Assembly: GCA_964546435.1 (NCBI GenBank)
Contig: CAZJKJ010000018.1
Span: 1 to 56,583 of the forward strand
DNA: 56,583 bases
DNA from: CAYNST01 sp964546435
GTDB lineage: Bacteria > Pseudomonadota > Gammaproteobacteria > Pseudomonadales > Cellvibrionaceae
Direction: 5' to 3'
Shown: one piece after another, positions 34,606-43,667 of the stretch
Layout of the letters: each line of letters opens with the position of its first letter
How positions within the stretch are numbered: the first letter of the stretch is position 1
Position numbers and translations under genes: made by a program
Notes under the pieces: model-generated
What the model was told of the DNA's origin: nothing
Database searches by the model: none
Seen by the model: only the letters and a program-made list of their open reading frames with translations

Positions 34606-36654
34606 TCAGTGTACGTCTTTCCAGTATTCCCTGTTTAACAGCCATGCGAACACGAAAAACACCGCCAGGAACATCATGACATAGACACCGATACGCCGTA
34701 ATCCCATGGAATCCGGCTCAGCGATGTATTCCATGAAATTAGTGATGTCGTACACCGCTTTTTCGAACTCTTCCGGCGTCATGCTCCCTTGCTCGTTTCC
34801 AACCACCAGGGTTCCGCAGGCGTCACTGTGCTCTTCGCCCGCCACGTTTCTCACGGTCACACCATCGGCATTCCGCGCAGCCCCCGGGGCGCACTCCGGC
34901 AGCCCTTGCAGCTCAAGCATGACATGGGGCATGGCAACGTTGGGGAACACCAGGTTATTTACACCGGTCGGCCGGCTGTCATCCCGATAGAAGCTCAGCA
35001 GATAGGTGTAGAGCCATTCGGGAGATCGCGAACGAGCGGTAAGGCTCAGGTCCGGCGGTGCAGCACCAAACCAGACTTTCGACTGACGCTCATCCATGGA
35101 AATCGACATCAGGTCACCGATCTTCTGGCCACTGAAAATAAAATTGTCCAGCATGACCTGCTCGGGGATTCCCAGATCTTCCGCCACCCGCTGATAACGG
35201 GAATATCCGGCGCTATGGCAACCCATGCAGTAGTTATAGAAGTACTTGGCACCGCTTTGCAGCGATGCCTTGTCTTCCATATTCACTTCAATTTCCTGAC
35301 AGGGAACCAGGCCGCACTTGCCACCTTCCGCACCAACCGCCTTGATCGGAATGATTACCAGCGCGATGAACAGTGCGAGCCCGCCAAACACCAGGCTTTT
35401 GCTCAGACCTTTGGCCTGGACCCGCTCCGGCACAGGCAGGCACTTCTCCCGCGCCGTCCAGAAAGGCATGCCAATAAAATACGCGAAGTACAGGGCCGTA
35501 CAAATCTGCGCCAGCCGTGTTCGGCCATCTGTCTGACTCTGCACCCCAAGATATCCCAGGATCACAAAACTCGCCGCGAAAACGATAAGTGCGACCCGAC
35601 TGAACGTCCCTTTGTAGCGAATAGACTTGACCGGGCTGCGATCCAGCCAGGGCAATACAAACAGGATGGCAATCGCTGCTGCCATGATTATCGCGCCCAG
35701 GAAGTTGGATTTCAGTGGCCCGATGTCGATGGTTACCGCACGAAGCATCGCGTAAAACGGCGTGAAGTACCAGACCGGTGCGATATGTTCGGGTGTTTTT
35801 AGCGGATTTGCCTGCTCGAAGTTGGCGTATTCGAGGAAGAACCCTCCCATCTCCGGGGCGAAAAAGATGATTCCGCAGAAAACAAACAGAAATACTGCAA
35901 TACCGACCAGATCGTGCACGGTGTAATACGGGTGGAACGGAATTCCGTCCAGCGGGATGCCGCGTTCGTCCTTGTACTTCTTGATTTCGATACCGTCGGG
36001 GTTGTTCGAACCTACCTGATGCAGTGCCAGGATATGAAGCACTACCAGCGCAAGCAGAACAATCGGCATTGCAACCACATGCAAGGCGAAGAAGCGGTTC
36101 AGTGTAGCGCCTGAAATCAGGTAATCGCCACGGATCCACTGGACCAGGTCAGCCCCAATCCCGGGAATGGTGCCAAAGATGTTGACGATAACCTGAGCGC
36201 CCCAATAGGACATCTGCCCCCACGGTAATACGTAGCCAAGGAAGGCTTCCGCCATAAGCACCAGGTAGATCAGCATTCCGAAAATCCAGACAAGCTCACG
36301 GGGCGCCTTGTAAGAGCCGTACATCAGGCCGCGAAACATGTGCAGATAGACCACCGCAAAAAATGCCGAAGCCCCGGTCGAATGCATGTAGCGAAGGATA
36401 TTGCCGTAGGGTACATCCCGCATGATGTACTCGACCGAAGCGAACGCGCGTTCGGCTGAAGGCTCATAGTGCATGGTCAGCCAGATACCGGTGAGCAACT
36501 GGTTCACCAGTACCAATAGGGACAAAACCCCAAAAAAGTACCAGAAGTTGAAGTTTTTGGGCGCGTAGTATTTGCCCATATGGGTATCCCAGGCAGACTG
36601 CACCGGGAGACGGGTGTCGATCCAGACCCAGAAATTCGTAAGCCAGCGCGTCAT
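34606..36654 (-). CDS. Cytochrome b / cytochrome c1 fusion of the bc1 complex
   Basis: A single open frame encodes both the cytochrome b and the cytochrome c1 subunit of ubiquinol:cytochrome c oxidoreductase. Residues 1-405 are cytochrome b, with haem ligands H91/H105 and H192/H207 and a PVWY Qo motif (293-296). Residues about 416-443 form a hydrophobic stretch ending VGA that looks like the c1 signal peptide; CMGCH (476-480) binds the c1 haem, and a C-terminal membrane anchor ends the protein. The best-known precedent is fbcH of Bradyrhizobium, where the precursor is cleaved by signal peptidase. The ATG at 36654 has a perfect AGGAGG 9 nt upstream; a TTG nine codons earlier overlaps petA and is less likely. 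The predicted length is 682 residues. Confidence 0.93.
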   Translation of the reverse strand: MTRWLTNFWVWIDTRLPVQSAWDTHMGKYYAPKNFNFWYFFGVLSLLVLVNQLLTGIWLTMHYEPSAERAFASVEYIMRDVPYGNILRYMHSTGASAFFAVVYLHMFRGLMYGSYKAPRELVWIFGMLIYLVLMAEAFLGYVLPWGQMSYWGAQVIVNIFGTIPGIGADLVQWIRGDYLISGATLNRFFALHVVAMPIVLLALVVLHILALHQVGSNNPDGIEIKKYKDERGIPLDGIPFHPYYTVHDLVGIAVFLFVFCGIIFFAPEMGGFFLEYANFEQANPLKTPEHIAPVWYFTPFYAMLRAVTIDIGPLKSNFLGAIIMAAAIAILFVLPWLDRSPVKSIRYKGTFSRVALIVFAASFVILGYLGVQSQTDGRTRLAQICTALYFAYFIGMPFWTAREKCLPVPERVQAKGLSKSLVFGGLALFIALVIIPIKAVGAEGGKCGLVPCQEIEVNMEDKASLQSGAKYFYNYCMGCHSAGYSRYQRVAEDLGIPEQVMLDNFIFSGQKIGDLMSISMDERQSKVWFGAAPPDLSLTARSRSPEWLYTYLLSFYRDDSRPTGVNNLVFPNVAMPHVMLELQGLPECAPGAARNADGVTVRNVAGEEHSDACGTLVVGNEQGSMTPEEFEKAVYDITNFMEYIAEPDSMGLRRIGVYVMMFLAVFFVFAWLLNREYWKDVH

Positions 36655-36658
36655 CCGA

Positions 36659-37252
36659 TCAAGCCTCCTGATCTTCGCCAATGAGTATCACGGTATCACT
36701 CAGGTATTTGTGAGGGGGGATGGGTAGATTGGTAGGTGCCGGAACGCCTTTGAAAACGCGGCCCGCGAGATCGAACTTCGACCCGTGACACTTGCAGAAA
36801 AACCCGCCCTGCCAGACCAGCTCTCCCAGGTCGATGGCATCGACTGCCGGCTCGTATCCCGGAGCGCATCCCAGATGTGTGCATAGCCCCAGCAACACCA
36901 CAATTTCATTTTTTATCGATCTGCCTTCATTGACCGTGTAGGCAGGTTGTTCGGATTCTTGAGAGTCGGGATCGCGGAGCAGAGAAGCGGTTGTCTCCAA
37001 TCCTGCCAATGACTCCTGTGTGCGGCGCACAATGTAGACGGGTTTGCCCTGCCACTCCACAGTTACTATTGCGCCCGGCTCCAACTTGGAAATATCGATT
37101 TCGACCGGCGCCCCGGCCGCTTTTGCTCTTGCACTCGGATTCCACGACCCGACAAATGGGACGGCAATACCGACGACGCCGGCAGCCCCCACCACCGACG
37201 TCATCGCGGTCAGGACGCGGCGACGACTTTGGTTCACTCCGTCATTACTCAT
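36659..37252 (-). CDS. petA: Ubiquinol-cytochrome c reductase Rieske iron-sulfur subunit
   Basis: The 197-residue product carries an N-terminal twin-arginine motif (SRRRVLT) and a membrane segment, then the soluble Rieske domain. The 2Fe-2S ligands are visible in CTHLGC and CKCHGSKFD, and the insertion between them is of normal size. It donates electrons from quinol to the cytochrome c1 haem. The stop lies 4 nt before the cytochrome b start, and the b ribosome binding site overlaps the last codons. GGGAG precedes the ATG. Confidence 0.96.
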   Translation of the reverse strand: MSNDGVNQSRRRVLTAMTSVVGAAGVVGIAVPFVGSWNPSARAKAAGAPVEIDISKLEPGAIVTVEWQGKPVYIVRRTQESLAGLETTASLLRDPDSQESEQPAYTVNEGRSIKNEIVVLLGLCTHLGCAPGYEPAVDAIDLGELVWQGGFFCKCHGSKFDLAGRVFKGVPAPTNLPIPPHKYLSDTVILIGEDQEA

Positions 37253-37516
37253 GACGATTTCTCCCGTGACAGCTTATCGTTAAGGACTATTGTTGTTTGA
37301 ACTGGAAAAACCTGAGGCCAGGGCTAATACCCGAACAAGCGCCCCCGAAAATCCGGAGGGCCTGGCGCCTTCTGTCGGAGTTGTGCGAGTTCGGCGGGCT
37401 GGCGCAAAAAAGCCAACATGGTAAAGAAACAACTCCAGGGCGACAAGAAAAGAAAACGTCGCTCCTGCTTAAGAGGAAACCTCAGATGTGATTCCACAAC
37501 ACACCAGGGCTTGCAT
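37253..37516. other. Spacer between petA and the rpsI terminator
   Basis: This is the petA leader region. I see no convincing -35/-10 pair. A minus-strand frame of 31 codons (starting near 37419, ending 37324) is open but has only a distant GGAG, so I do not call it. No tRNA or repeat is visible. Confidence 0.4.
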
Positions 37517-37546
37517 ACAAAAAAGCCCGAAGCAGGTTCGGGCTGG
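37517..37546 (-). terminator. Intrinsic terminator after rpsI
   Basis: On the minus strand AGCCCGAA-CCTG-CTTCGGGCT forms a strong GC-rich stem followed by TTTTTTG. It lies about 40 nt downstream of the rpsI stop and closes the rplM-rpsI operon. Confidence 0.9.
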
Positions 37547-37585
37547 CACATCATAGCATGCAACCTTCGTGTGCTGAGGTTTGGT

Positions 37586-37978
37586 TTATCGCTTCGAGAA
37601 TTGCGGCTTCTTGCGAGCCTTGCGCAAACCGACTTTTTTGCGTTCCACTTCACGCGCATCACGCGTGACATATCCGGCTTTGCGCAAGTCGCCGCGCAGC
37701 CCTTCATCGTAGTTCATGAGTGCGCGCGTAAGACCGTGGCGAATCGCACCAGCCTGACCGAAGCTACCGCCGCCACACACTGTCACTTTCACGTCGAACT
37801 TGTCGGTGTTACCTGTCAGCTCAAGCGGCTGACGCACAATCATTCTTGCCACCTGACGACCGAAGTAATCATCCAGGCTACGCCCGTTGACTTCGATTTT
37901 GCCATTACCCTGCGAAATGAAAACCCGCGCGGTTGAAGTCTTGCGGCGACCCGTACCGTAATATTGTTGACCTGCCAT
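37586..37978 (-). CDS. rpsI: 30S ribosomal protein S9
   Basis: S9 is a primary component of the 30S head; its C-terminal tail contacts the P-site tRNA. The 130-residue product starts YYGTGRRKTSTARVF and ends in the basic tail KKPQFSKR, with the terminal Lys-Arg intact. It follows rplM by 12 nt, the universal bacterial pairing, and is followed by an intrinsic terminator. Confidence 0.98.
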   Translation of the reverse strand: MAGQQYYGTGRRKTSTARVFISQGNGKIEVNGRSLDDYFGRQVARMIVRQPLELTGNTDKFDVKVTVCGGGSFGQAGAIRHGLTRALMNYDEGLRGDLRKAGYVTRDAREVERKKVGLRKARKKPQFSKR

Positions 37979-37990
37979 AATCAGCTTCCG

Positions 37991-38419
37991 TTAAATATTC
38001 AATTCTTGAGGTTGCTGGGCCGCATGCGGATGCGCGTCACCGGCGTAGACCTTCAGTTTTTTAAACATCGCCCGACCGAGCGGACCGCGGGGCAACATGC
38101 CCTTCACTGCGCTCTGAATCGTTCGCTCAGGGGCTTTCTGGATCAATTTTTCGAAGCTGATGGTTTTTAAACCACCCGGATAGCCAGTGTGGTGGTGATA
38201 CAACTTGTCCTGCGCCTTACGGCCCGTCACGTGTACTTTTTCTGCATTGACAACGATGATGAAATCACCGGTATCCACGTGAGGGGTGTATTCAGGCTTG
38301 TGCTTGCCGCGGAGGCGGTGCGCAATCTCTGCCGCCATGCGGCCGAGAGTTTTGCCTGACGCATCAACAATGTACCAGTCACGTTTTACTGTTTCAGGAT
38401 TGGCGCTGATAGTCTTCAT
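37991..38419 (-). CDS. rplM: 50S ribosomal protein L13
   Basis: L13 is an early-assembling 50S protein. From the ATG at 38419 the product has 142 residues, the E. coli length, beginning MKTISANPETVKRDWYIVDA. The conserved MLPRGPLGR and GDAHPH motifs are present. The open frame extends upstream over the leader but AAGG precedes the chosen ATG. Promoter and leader features are described separately. Confidence 0.98.
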   Translation of the reverse strand: MKTISANPETVKRDWYIVDASGKTLGRMAAEIAHRLRGKHKPEYTPHVDTGDFIIVVNAEKVHVTGRKAQDKLYHHHTGYPGGLKTISFEKLIQKAPERTIQSAVKGMLPRGPLGRAMFKKLKVYAGDAHPHAAQQPQELNI

Positions 38420-38455
38420 GTTATAGGCCTTCAAACGTTGGGTACAAACTGATAA

Positions 38456-38472
38456 ATCCGGCATCGCCGGAT
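38456..38472 (-). promoter_or_regulatory. Stem-loop in the rplM leader
   Basis: A perfect 7-bp inverted repeat (ATCCGGC-GAT-GCCGGAT on the minus strand) lies in the untranslated leader about 40 nt before the rplM start. In E. coli, L13 represses its own operon by binding a leader structure, so this hairpin is a candidate for the same role. Binding is not shown. Confidence 0.4.
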
Positions 38473-38539
38473 CGTTACGCCGTTTGTGGGTAGCCAGAAG
38501 CATTGACAGGGCCGGCCGAAGCCCAAAAACGGAGGCCGG

Positions 38540-38568
38540 ATCATATAGAAACAACACCGGATTTTCAA
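38540..38568 (-). promoter_or_regulatory. Sigma-70 promoter of rplM-rpsI
   Basis: On the minus strand a -35 TTGAAA (38563-38568), a 17-nt spacer and a -10 TATGAT (38540-38545) match the sigma-70 consensus well and would give a leader of about 115 nt for rplM. Confidence 0.75.
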
Positions 38569-38637
38569 GTGTCTTTTAGGTTCGCCCCGGCTTCGTGGAC
38601 ACGGTTGCTGCCGGCTTGCGTCGGCTTCCCGTTACCG

Positions 38638-39738
38638 CTATGGCAGGTGCGGCAAGGCGAGGTACGCCCGGGTCTGCATTTCCTCCAGTCGGCTGAGTGT
38701 TCGCCGGAACTCGAAACTGGAACGCACACCCTGATACAACTGCTGGAGCGCCACCTCGCAGGACAGCACCAGCTTGACCCGCCGGTCATAGAGTACATCC
38801 ACGAGATTGATAAACCGACGGGCCGCATCTTCCCTGCGGACGTCCATCATGGGCACGTTCGACACTATGACACTGTGGAATTCGCTGGCGAGGATCAAAT
38901 AGTCATTCTGGGAACGCGGTCCCTCGCAGAGTATGCTGAAGTCGAACCAGCAGATATCTTCCGAGACATATCGGGCGAGCAGCCGCCGCCCCTCCACTTC
39001 AAGCTCGACGCCTTCATCTACGGGGCGGTCGCCCGCCATTTCACGAAAGAATGCCTGCAGCGCCGCTTCCGCATGGGCGCCGAGCGGGACCTGGCAGAGA
39101 TTGGCCTTCTCCAGCGTACGCAACCGGTAATCGGTGCCGCTGTCAACTTCAATGATGTCCATGTGGGCATGAATAGCTCGGATGGCCGGCAGAAACCTGG
39201 CACGTTGCAAACCGTCCCGGTAGAGGTCATCCGGATGGGCATTGGAGGTGGTGACGAGTACAGTACCCGCCCTGAACAGACTGTCCAGAAGATTTCCAAG
39301 GATCATCGCATCGGTAATATCGCTGACGAAAAACTCGTCAAAACAGATAACCCGAGCCTGCGCGGCCAGATCCTGAGCCACCCGCTCCAGCGGGTTCTTC
39401 TGCCCCCGTAAAGCACGCAACTGCTCATGCACCTGTCGCATGAACCGGTGAAAGTGCGTTCGCTGTTTCTGTTCAAAGGGCAGCGAATCATAGAACGTAT
39501 CAAGCAGATAGGTCTTGCCACGACCGACGCCACCCCAGAAATAGATCCCTCTGACGACCGGCAGCGGTCGCAGGATCGCCCGGAAGCGGGCAAACCGAGC
39601 GCCTCTTCTGCTGTGCTGCAGAACCAGAGCGCCATGGAGCCGCTGCAGGTGCCCGATAGCAGCTTCCTGGGCACTGTCGCGGGCGAAGCCCCGGTTCTCA
39701 AGGTCAAAACGATATCGGGACAGGGGTGTCTGAGGCAT
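38638..39738 (-). CDS. zapE: Cell division AAA ATPase ZapE
   Basis: ZapE (AFG1/LACE1 family) is an ATPase that associates with the Z ring late in division and destabilises FtsZ polymers in E. coli. The 366-residue product has Walker A GGVGRGKT (about residues 69-76), Walker B VICFDEFF (about 130-137) and the sensor region VTTSNAHPDDLY. Length agrees with the family. It is upstream of rplM on the same strand, and divergent from zapG with about 230 nt between them. Confidence 0.94.
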   Translation of the reverse strand: MPQTPLSRYRFDLENRGFARDSAQEAAIGHLQRLHGALVLQHSRRGARFARFRAILRPLPVVRGIYFWGGVGRGKTYLLDTFYDSLPFEQKQRTHFHRFMRQVHEQLRALRGQKNPLERVAQDLAAQARVICFDEFFVSDITDAMILGNLLDSLFRAGTVLVTTSNAHPDDLYRDGLQRARFLPAIRAIHAHMDIIEVDSGTDYRLRTLEKANLCQVPLGAHAEAALQAFFREMAGDRPVDEGVELEVEGRRLLARYVSEDICWFDFSILCEGPRSQNDYLILASEFHSVIVSNVPMMDVRREDAARRFINLVDVLYDRRVKLVLSCEVALQQLYQGVRSSFEFRRTLSRLEEMQTRAYLALPHLP

Positions 39739-39969
39739 GGGACATCACATCTGGCAAAGGGGCTGTACTTTAATTTGTCGGCCAGATTGAGGCAATCTGC
39801 ACAGATCACTTTAATCGTTGCGTTATCAGCACGATAGCTTCACTATGTTGCGACGCGTCCGCACGCTTGCGCGTGGCGACTGATGGCCCTTACTCAACTA
39901 TGTGACAGTGTCGATACACGCAGGCCGTATCATACTGGACGACCAGGTCGATATGGAGAGGAGTCTCGG

Positions 39970-40437
39970 GTGTACTCATTTGAAATAATTTTACTGGCCG
40001 GCGTGGTGATGCTGATCGCGGGTGGCATTCTTGGATTTTTCGTAGCCCGTTCATGGATGCCTGCCGACCGGCAAAGATCGCTTGAACAGCAGGTTGTCGG
40101 CGCCAAGGCAGATCTCGATGAATACCAAAAGCACGTGGCCCGCCATTTTCTGGAAACTTCGCAGAAAATCAGCGAAGTCACGCAAAGCTACCGGGAACTG
40201 CACGAACATCTTGCCAAAGGTGCGCTGGAGCTGGCAAATACCGAGATCGGCAGAAAGATCATCGAAGCCGGAGACGCAACCAGCATCGAACATCTTGAAC
40301 AGGTGCGCGTCGAAGCCCCTCGGGATTGGGCACCGCGGATGCCGGGTGCGCGTGGAATGCTGAGTGAAGAATTCGGTCTCAAGGAGCAGGACTCGCCTGC
40401 CGCTCAAGATGCACCTCCTGAGCGACCGGGTCCTTGA
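39970..40437 (+). CDS. zapG: YhcB/ZapG family inner-membrane protein (DUF1043)
   Basis: The 155-residue product starts with one membrane segment (about residues 4-24, with GGILGFFVARSW) followed by a cytoplasmic helical, probably coiled-coil region and a disordered Pro/Ala-rich tail. ZapG (YhcB) helps coordinate division and envelope growth. I choose a GTG start at 39970 because AGGAG lies 8 nt upstream; an ATG 29 codons earlier would put odd charged sequence before the membrane anchor. It is followed by the DegS/AlgW gene, as in E. coli. Confidence 0.88.
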   Translation: MYSFEIILLAGVVMLIAGGILGFFVARSWMPADRQRSLEQQVVGAKADLDEYQKHVARHFLETSQKISEVTQSYRELHEHLAKGALELANTEIGRKIIEAGDATSIEHLEQVRVEAPRDWAPRMPGARGMLSEEFGLKEQDSPAAQDAPPERPGP

Positions 40438-40503
40438 CGTGCCCTGCTCTCGTCTGGCGATGGCCGATCTGACTTTTAAAGCGGGAGCGACCTAAGCGGC
40501 GAA

Positions 40504-41667
40504 ATGAAAATCAACTGGCGGAATGTAGTCAACTATATCCGTTGGCCAGCGACGTTCGGGTTGCTGGCGGGGCTGATATTGCTTCAATTGTTTCCGGAGC
40601 TGAATCCGCGCCACGCGCTGCACATTACCGCATCATCTGCCAGCAGTTCCGGCGGCCCGGTGGCCGGTCAGGGCGTCTATTCTTATGCGGAAGCCGTTCG
40701 CAAAGCGTCGTCCGCCGTCGTCAATATCTACACACGCAAACAGATAAAACGCCCACAGCATCCCCTCTTCAACGACCCGCTCTTCCGCTACTTCTACAAC
40801 AGCGCGGATATCCGACGGCAGGAACGCATGCAGTCATCGCTGGGTTCCGGTGTGATTGTCGATGTTCAAGGCTATCTGCTCACGAGCAATCATGTCATTC
40901 ACGGTGCCGATGAAATCGTTGTGCAGCTGCAGGACGGGCGCGAGGCCATGGCCCATATTGTCGGGGTTGATTATGAAAACGATCTGGCGGTGCTGAAGAT
41001 TGAGCTGGACGACCTGCAATCGATCAGTATCAACCCCGAGCGCAGCATGCGGGTCGGGGATATAGTGCTGGCCATCGGCAACCCGTTCGGCATGGGGCAA
41101 ACGGTCACTCAGGGGATCGTTTCCGCGGTGGGTCGTCACGGCCTGAACATCAACGCATTTGAAAATTTCATCCAGACCGATGCTGCCGTAAATCCGGGCA
41201 ACTCCGGCGGCGCGCTGATCGATGCCGAAGGCAACCTTCTCGGTATCAACACGGCCATTCTTGATCGCATCGGTCGATCCGATCTGGATGATGTCGGGCT
41301 CGCCGTTCCGGTCGAAACGGCCGTACGAACCCTCAAGGACATTATCGAATTCGGCCGCGTGGTTCGCGGTTGGCTCGGCGTGGAAACGTCCAGCCTTACT
41401 CCCCAGACCGCCCATAACTACCGGCTCGACTCCACCCTCGGTATCGTCATTACGCGTATTTACAACAACGGGCCAGCTCATCAGGCCGGGTTACAGCCGG
41501 GCGACGTAATTGTGAAGATCAACGGAGAACCGGTGGGAGATGGCAAGCGGGGTCGCCAGCAGATCGCCGAATCCCGTCCCGGCGACTCGGTCACCATCGA
41601 ATTCTATCGGGACGGAAAACTGGAGAATGTGCAGGCCGTGCTGCAGAAACAGCCACTGACCGGTTAA
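40504..41667 (+). CDS. degS: DegS/AlgW-type periplasmic serine protease
   Basis: This 387-residue HtrA-family protein has an N-terminal membrane anchor (about residues 12-30), a trypsin-like domain and one PDZ domain (about 285-380), the domain set of DegS (AlgW in Pseudomonas). Triad residues are visible in LTSNHVIHGAD (His), NDLAVLKI (Asp) and NPGNSGGAL (Ser). Such proteases begin the cleavage of the anti-sigma factor RseA/MucA when the PDZ domain senses unfolded porins. The target regulator is not in the window. It is convergent with hisD with only 17 nt between the stops. Confidence 0.93.
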   Translation: MKINWRNVVNYIRWPATFGLLAGLILLQLFPELNPRHALHITASSASSSGGPVAGQGVYSYAEAVRKASSAVVNIYTRKQIKRPQHPLFNDPLFRYFYNSADIRRQERMQSSLGSGVIVDVQGYLLTSNHVIHGADEIVVQLQDGREAMAHIVGVDYENDLAVLKIELDDLQSISINPERSMRVGDIVLAIGNPFGMGQTVTQGIVSAVGRHGLNINAFENFIQTDAAVNPGNSGGALIDAEGNLLGINTAILDRIGRSDLDDVGLAVPVETAVRTLKDIIEFGRVVRGWLGVETSSLTPQTAHNYRLDSTLGIVITRIYNNGPAHQAGLQPGDVIVKINGEPVGDGKRGRQQIAESRPGDSVTIEFYRDGKLENVQAVLQKQPLTG

Positions 41668-41684
41668 CCCGGCACCGGCTGCGC

Positions 41685-43007
41685 TTATTTTTTTAACTTG
41701 CTCTCTGGCTGCAATCTCATCTCTGCCGAACGGGCGTGCGCCTCCAGCGATTCGGCCCGAGCCAGGATTGCAGTCGTTGGTCCCAGTGCACGCGCGCCCT
41801 CCTCCGAAAAATAAAGGATCGAACTGCGTTTCTGATAATCGTAGACGCCCAAAGGAGATGAAAACCGGGCCGTGCCGGAGGTGGGAAGTACGTGGTTTGG
41901 TCCCGCACAGTAATCGCCCAGAGCTTCGCTGGAATACCGTCCCATGAAAATGGCCCCCGCGTGGCGAATCAATGACAACAGCGCTTCCGGGTCAGCCACC
42001 GACAGCTCAAGGTGTTCCGGTGCAATGCGGTTGGCAATCTCCGCCGCCTCTTCGAGCGATCGCACCTGGATCAGGGCACCGCGCTTCGCCAGTGACTGGC
42101 GGGCAATCTGCTCCCGGGTCAGAGTCGGCAGCAACCGCTCGATACTCGCTTGCACGGCATCCAGATAGCGGCTGTCCGGACTGATAAGAATCGACTGGGC
42201 ATCTTCATCGTGTTCCGCCTGGGAGAACAGATCCATCGCCACCCAGTCCGGATCCGTATGGCCATCACAGATCACCAGAATTTCCGACGGACCGGCGATC
42301 ATGTCGATATCCACTTCGCCGAATACCGCCCGTTTGGCAGTCGCCACAAATATGTTTCCGGGACCCACGATCTTGTCCACCCGCGGTACCGTTTGCGTGC
42401 CATAGGCCATGGCCGCCACAGCTTGCGCACCACCAATGCTGATAACCGTATCGACGCCGGCAATTGCCGCCGCGGCAAGTACGCTTGCATTCACATTACC
42501 CTCGGGCGCCGGCGATACCATAACCAGCTCCCTGACTCCCGCCACCTTGGCGGGAATAGCCGTCATCAGCACCGATGACGGATAGGCCGCTTTGCCGCCC
42601 GGGACATACATTCCGACGCGATCCATAGGCGTGATTTTTTGCCCTAACTGCGTGCCGTCGGCCTCCGTGTAGCGCCAGGATTCCTGTAACTGGTGCTCGT
42701 GGTAGCGCCGGATTCTTTCGGCGGCGATCTGCAAGGCCTGGCGTTGTTCGGTCGGGATGGATGCCAGCGCTGCCTGCAGGGTATCCGCACCCAGGGTCAA
42801 CTCGCTCATGGTATTGACCGAACGCCGGTCAAATCGACGGGTGTACTCAATGACTGCCTCATCGCCCCGGGACCGCACTTCCGAGAGAATCTCTGCGACG
42901 GTTTGCTCCACGGATTCATGTTTGCCCGCTTCCCAGCGCACCAGGGCGTCGAGCTTATCATCGAAGCCAGCATCTGCGGTCGAGAGCCGCGCAATGAGAA
43001 CTGTCAT
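41685..43007 (-). CDS. hisD: Histidinol dehydrogenase
   Basis: HisD oxidises L-histidinol to histidine in two NAD-dependent steps and uses zinc. From the ATG at 43007 the product has 440 residues. Signature segments YVPGGKAAYPSSVLM, GPGNIFVATAKR, GPSEILVICDG and SQAEHDEDAQSIL, and the C-terminal CAGPNHVLPTSGTAR, are all present. The start overlaps the hisG stop by 4 nt (ATGA). Isolation of hisG-hisD from the rest of the his genes next to murA is typical for Pseudomonas relatives. Confidence 0.97.
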   Translation of the reverse strand: MTVLIARLSTADAGFDDKLDALVRWEAGKHESVEQTVAEILSEVRSRGDEAVIEYTRRFDRRSVNTMSELTLGADTLQAALASIPTEQRQALQIAAERIRRYHEHQLQESWRYTEADGTQLGQKITPMDRVGMYVPGGKAAYPSSVLMTAIPAKVAGVRELVMVSPAPEGNVNASVLAAAAIAGVDTVISIGGAQAVAAMAYGTQTVPRVDKIVGPGNIFVATAKRAVFGEVDIDMIAGPSEILVICDGHTDPDWVAMDLFSQAEHDEDAQSILISPDSRYLDAVQASIERLLPTLTREQIARQSLAKRGALIQVRSLEEAAEIANRIAPEHLELSVADPEALLSLIRHAGAIFMGRYSSEALGDYCAGPNHVLPTSGTARFSSPLGVYDYQKRSSILYFSEEGARALGPTTAILARAESLEAHARSAEMRLQPESKLKK

Positions 43008-43654
43008 TTGGGCAACTCCTGGGTGCACTCGGCAACCGCCACTTCAATTGCGTCTACTAATGCTTCAATCTGAACGTGTTTGAGCTTCATGGAAGCCTTG
43101 TTGACGATCAATCGCGAGCTGACCGAGGCAATGGCTTCACGCGGCTCCAGTCCGTTGGCCCGCAGCGTGTTACCCGTGTCCACGATATCCACTATTTCAT
43201 CGGCCAGATTGAGCAACGGCGCCAGTTCCATGGCGCCGTACAGCTTGATGACATCGACCTGCCGGCCCTGGGCCGCGTAATACCGCTTGGCAATGTTGAC
43301 GTATTTCGTCGCAACCTTGATACGCCCCGTGCGTGGCGCCTCTCCCGCCCTGGCCGCCGTCATGAGGCGACACCGTGCGATATGCAGATCCAAGGGTTCG
43401 TAGTAACCCTGCCCGCCGTGTTCCATCAGGGTATCCTTGCCCGCGACACCCACGTCGGCCGCTCCGAATTCGACATAGGTCGGCACATCCACGCCACGCA
43501 GAATCAGGAATCGTACTTCGGGCGAAGTGGTTTCGAAGGTCAGCTTCCGGCTTTTACGAATATTTTCCAGCGGTTCAATACCTGCCGCAGCCAGCAGAGG
43601 CAGCGCTTCTTCCAGAATCCGCCCTTTTGTTAGCGCGATTGTCAAATACGACAT
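43004..43654 (-). CDS. hisG: ATP phosphoribosyltransferase, short form
   Basis: HisG condenses ATP with PRPP as the first step of histidine synthesis. From the ATG at 43654 (MSYLTIALTKGRI) the product has 216 residues, which is the short form lacking the C-terminal regulatory domain; this form normally needs HisZ, not seen in the window. The PRPP-binding segment DIVDTGNTLRANGL is intact. The longer frame upstream runs into murA and is rejected. The gene lies 13 nt downstream of murA. Confidence 0.96.
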   Translation of the reverse strand: MSYLTIALTKGRILEEALPLLAAAGIEPLENIRKSRKLTFETTSPEVRFLILRGVDVPTYVEFGAADVGVAGKDTLMEHGGQGYYEPLDLHIARCRLMTAARAGEAPRTGRIKVATKYVNIAKRYYAAQGRQVDVIKLYGAMELAPLLNLADEIVDIVDTGNTLRANGLEPREAIASVSSRLIVNKASMKLKHVQIEALVDAIEVAVAECTQELPK

Positions 43655-43667
43655 GGAAACCCTCGCT

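Noticed and set aside
35288..36139. Minus-strand ORF of 283 codons inside the cytochrome gene
   Set aside because: It is a frame-shifted shadow of the cytochrome b/c1 coding sequence on the same strand.
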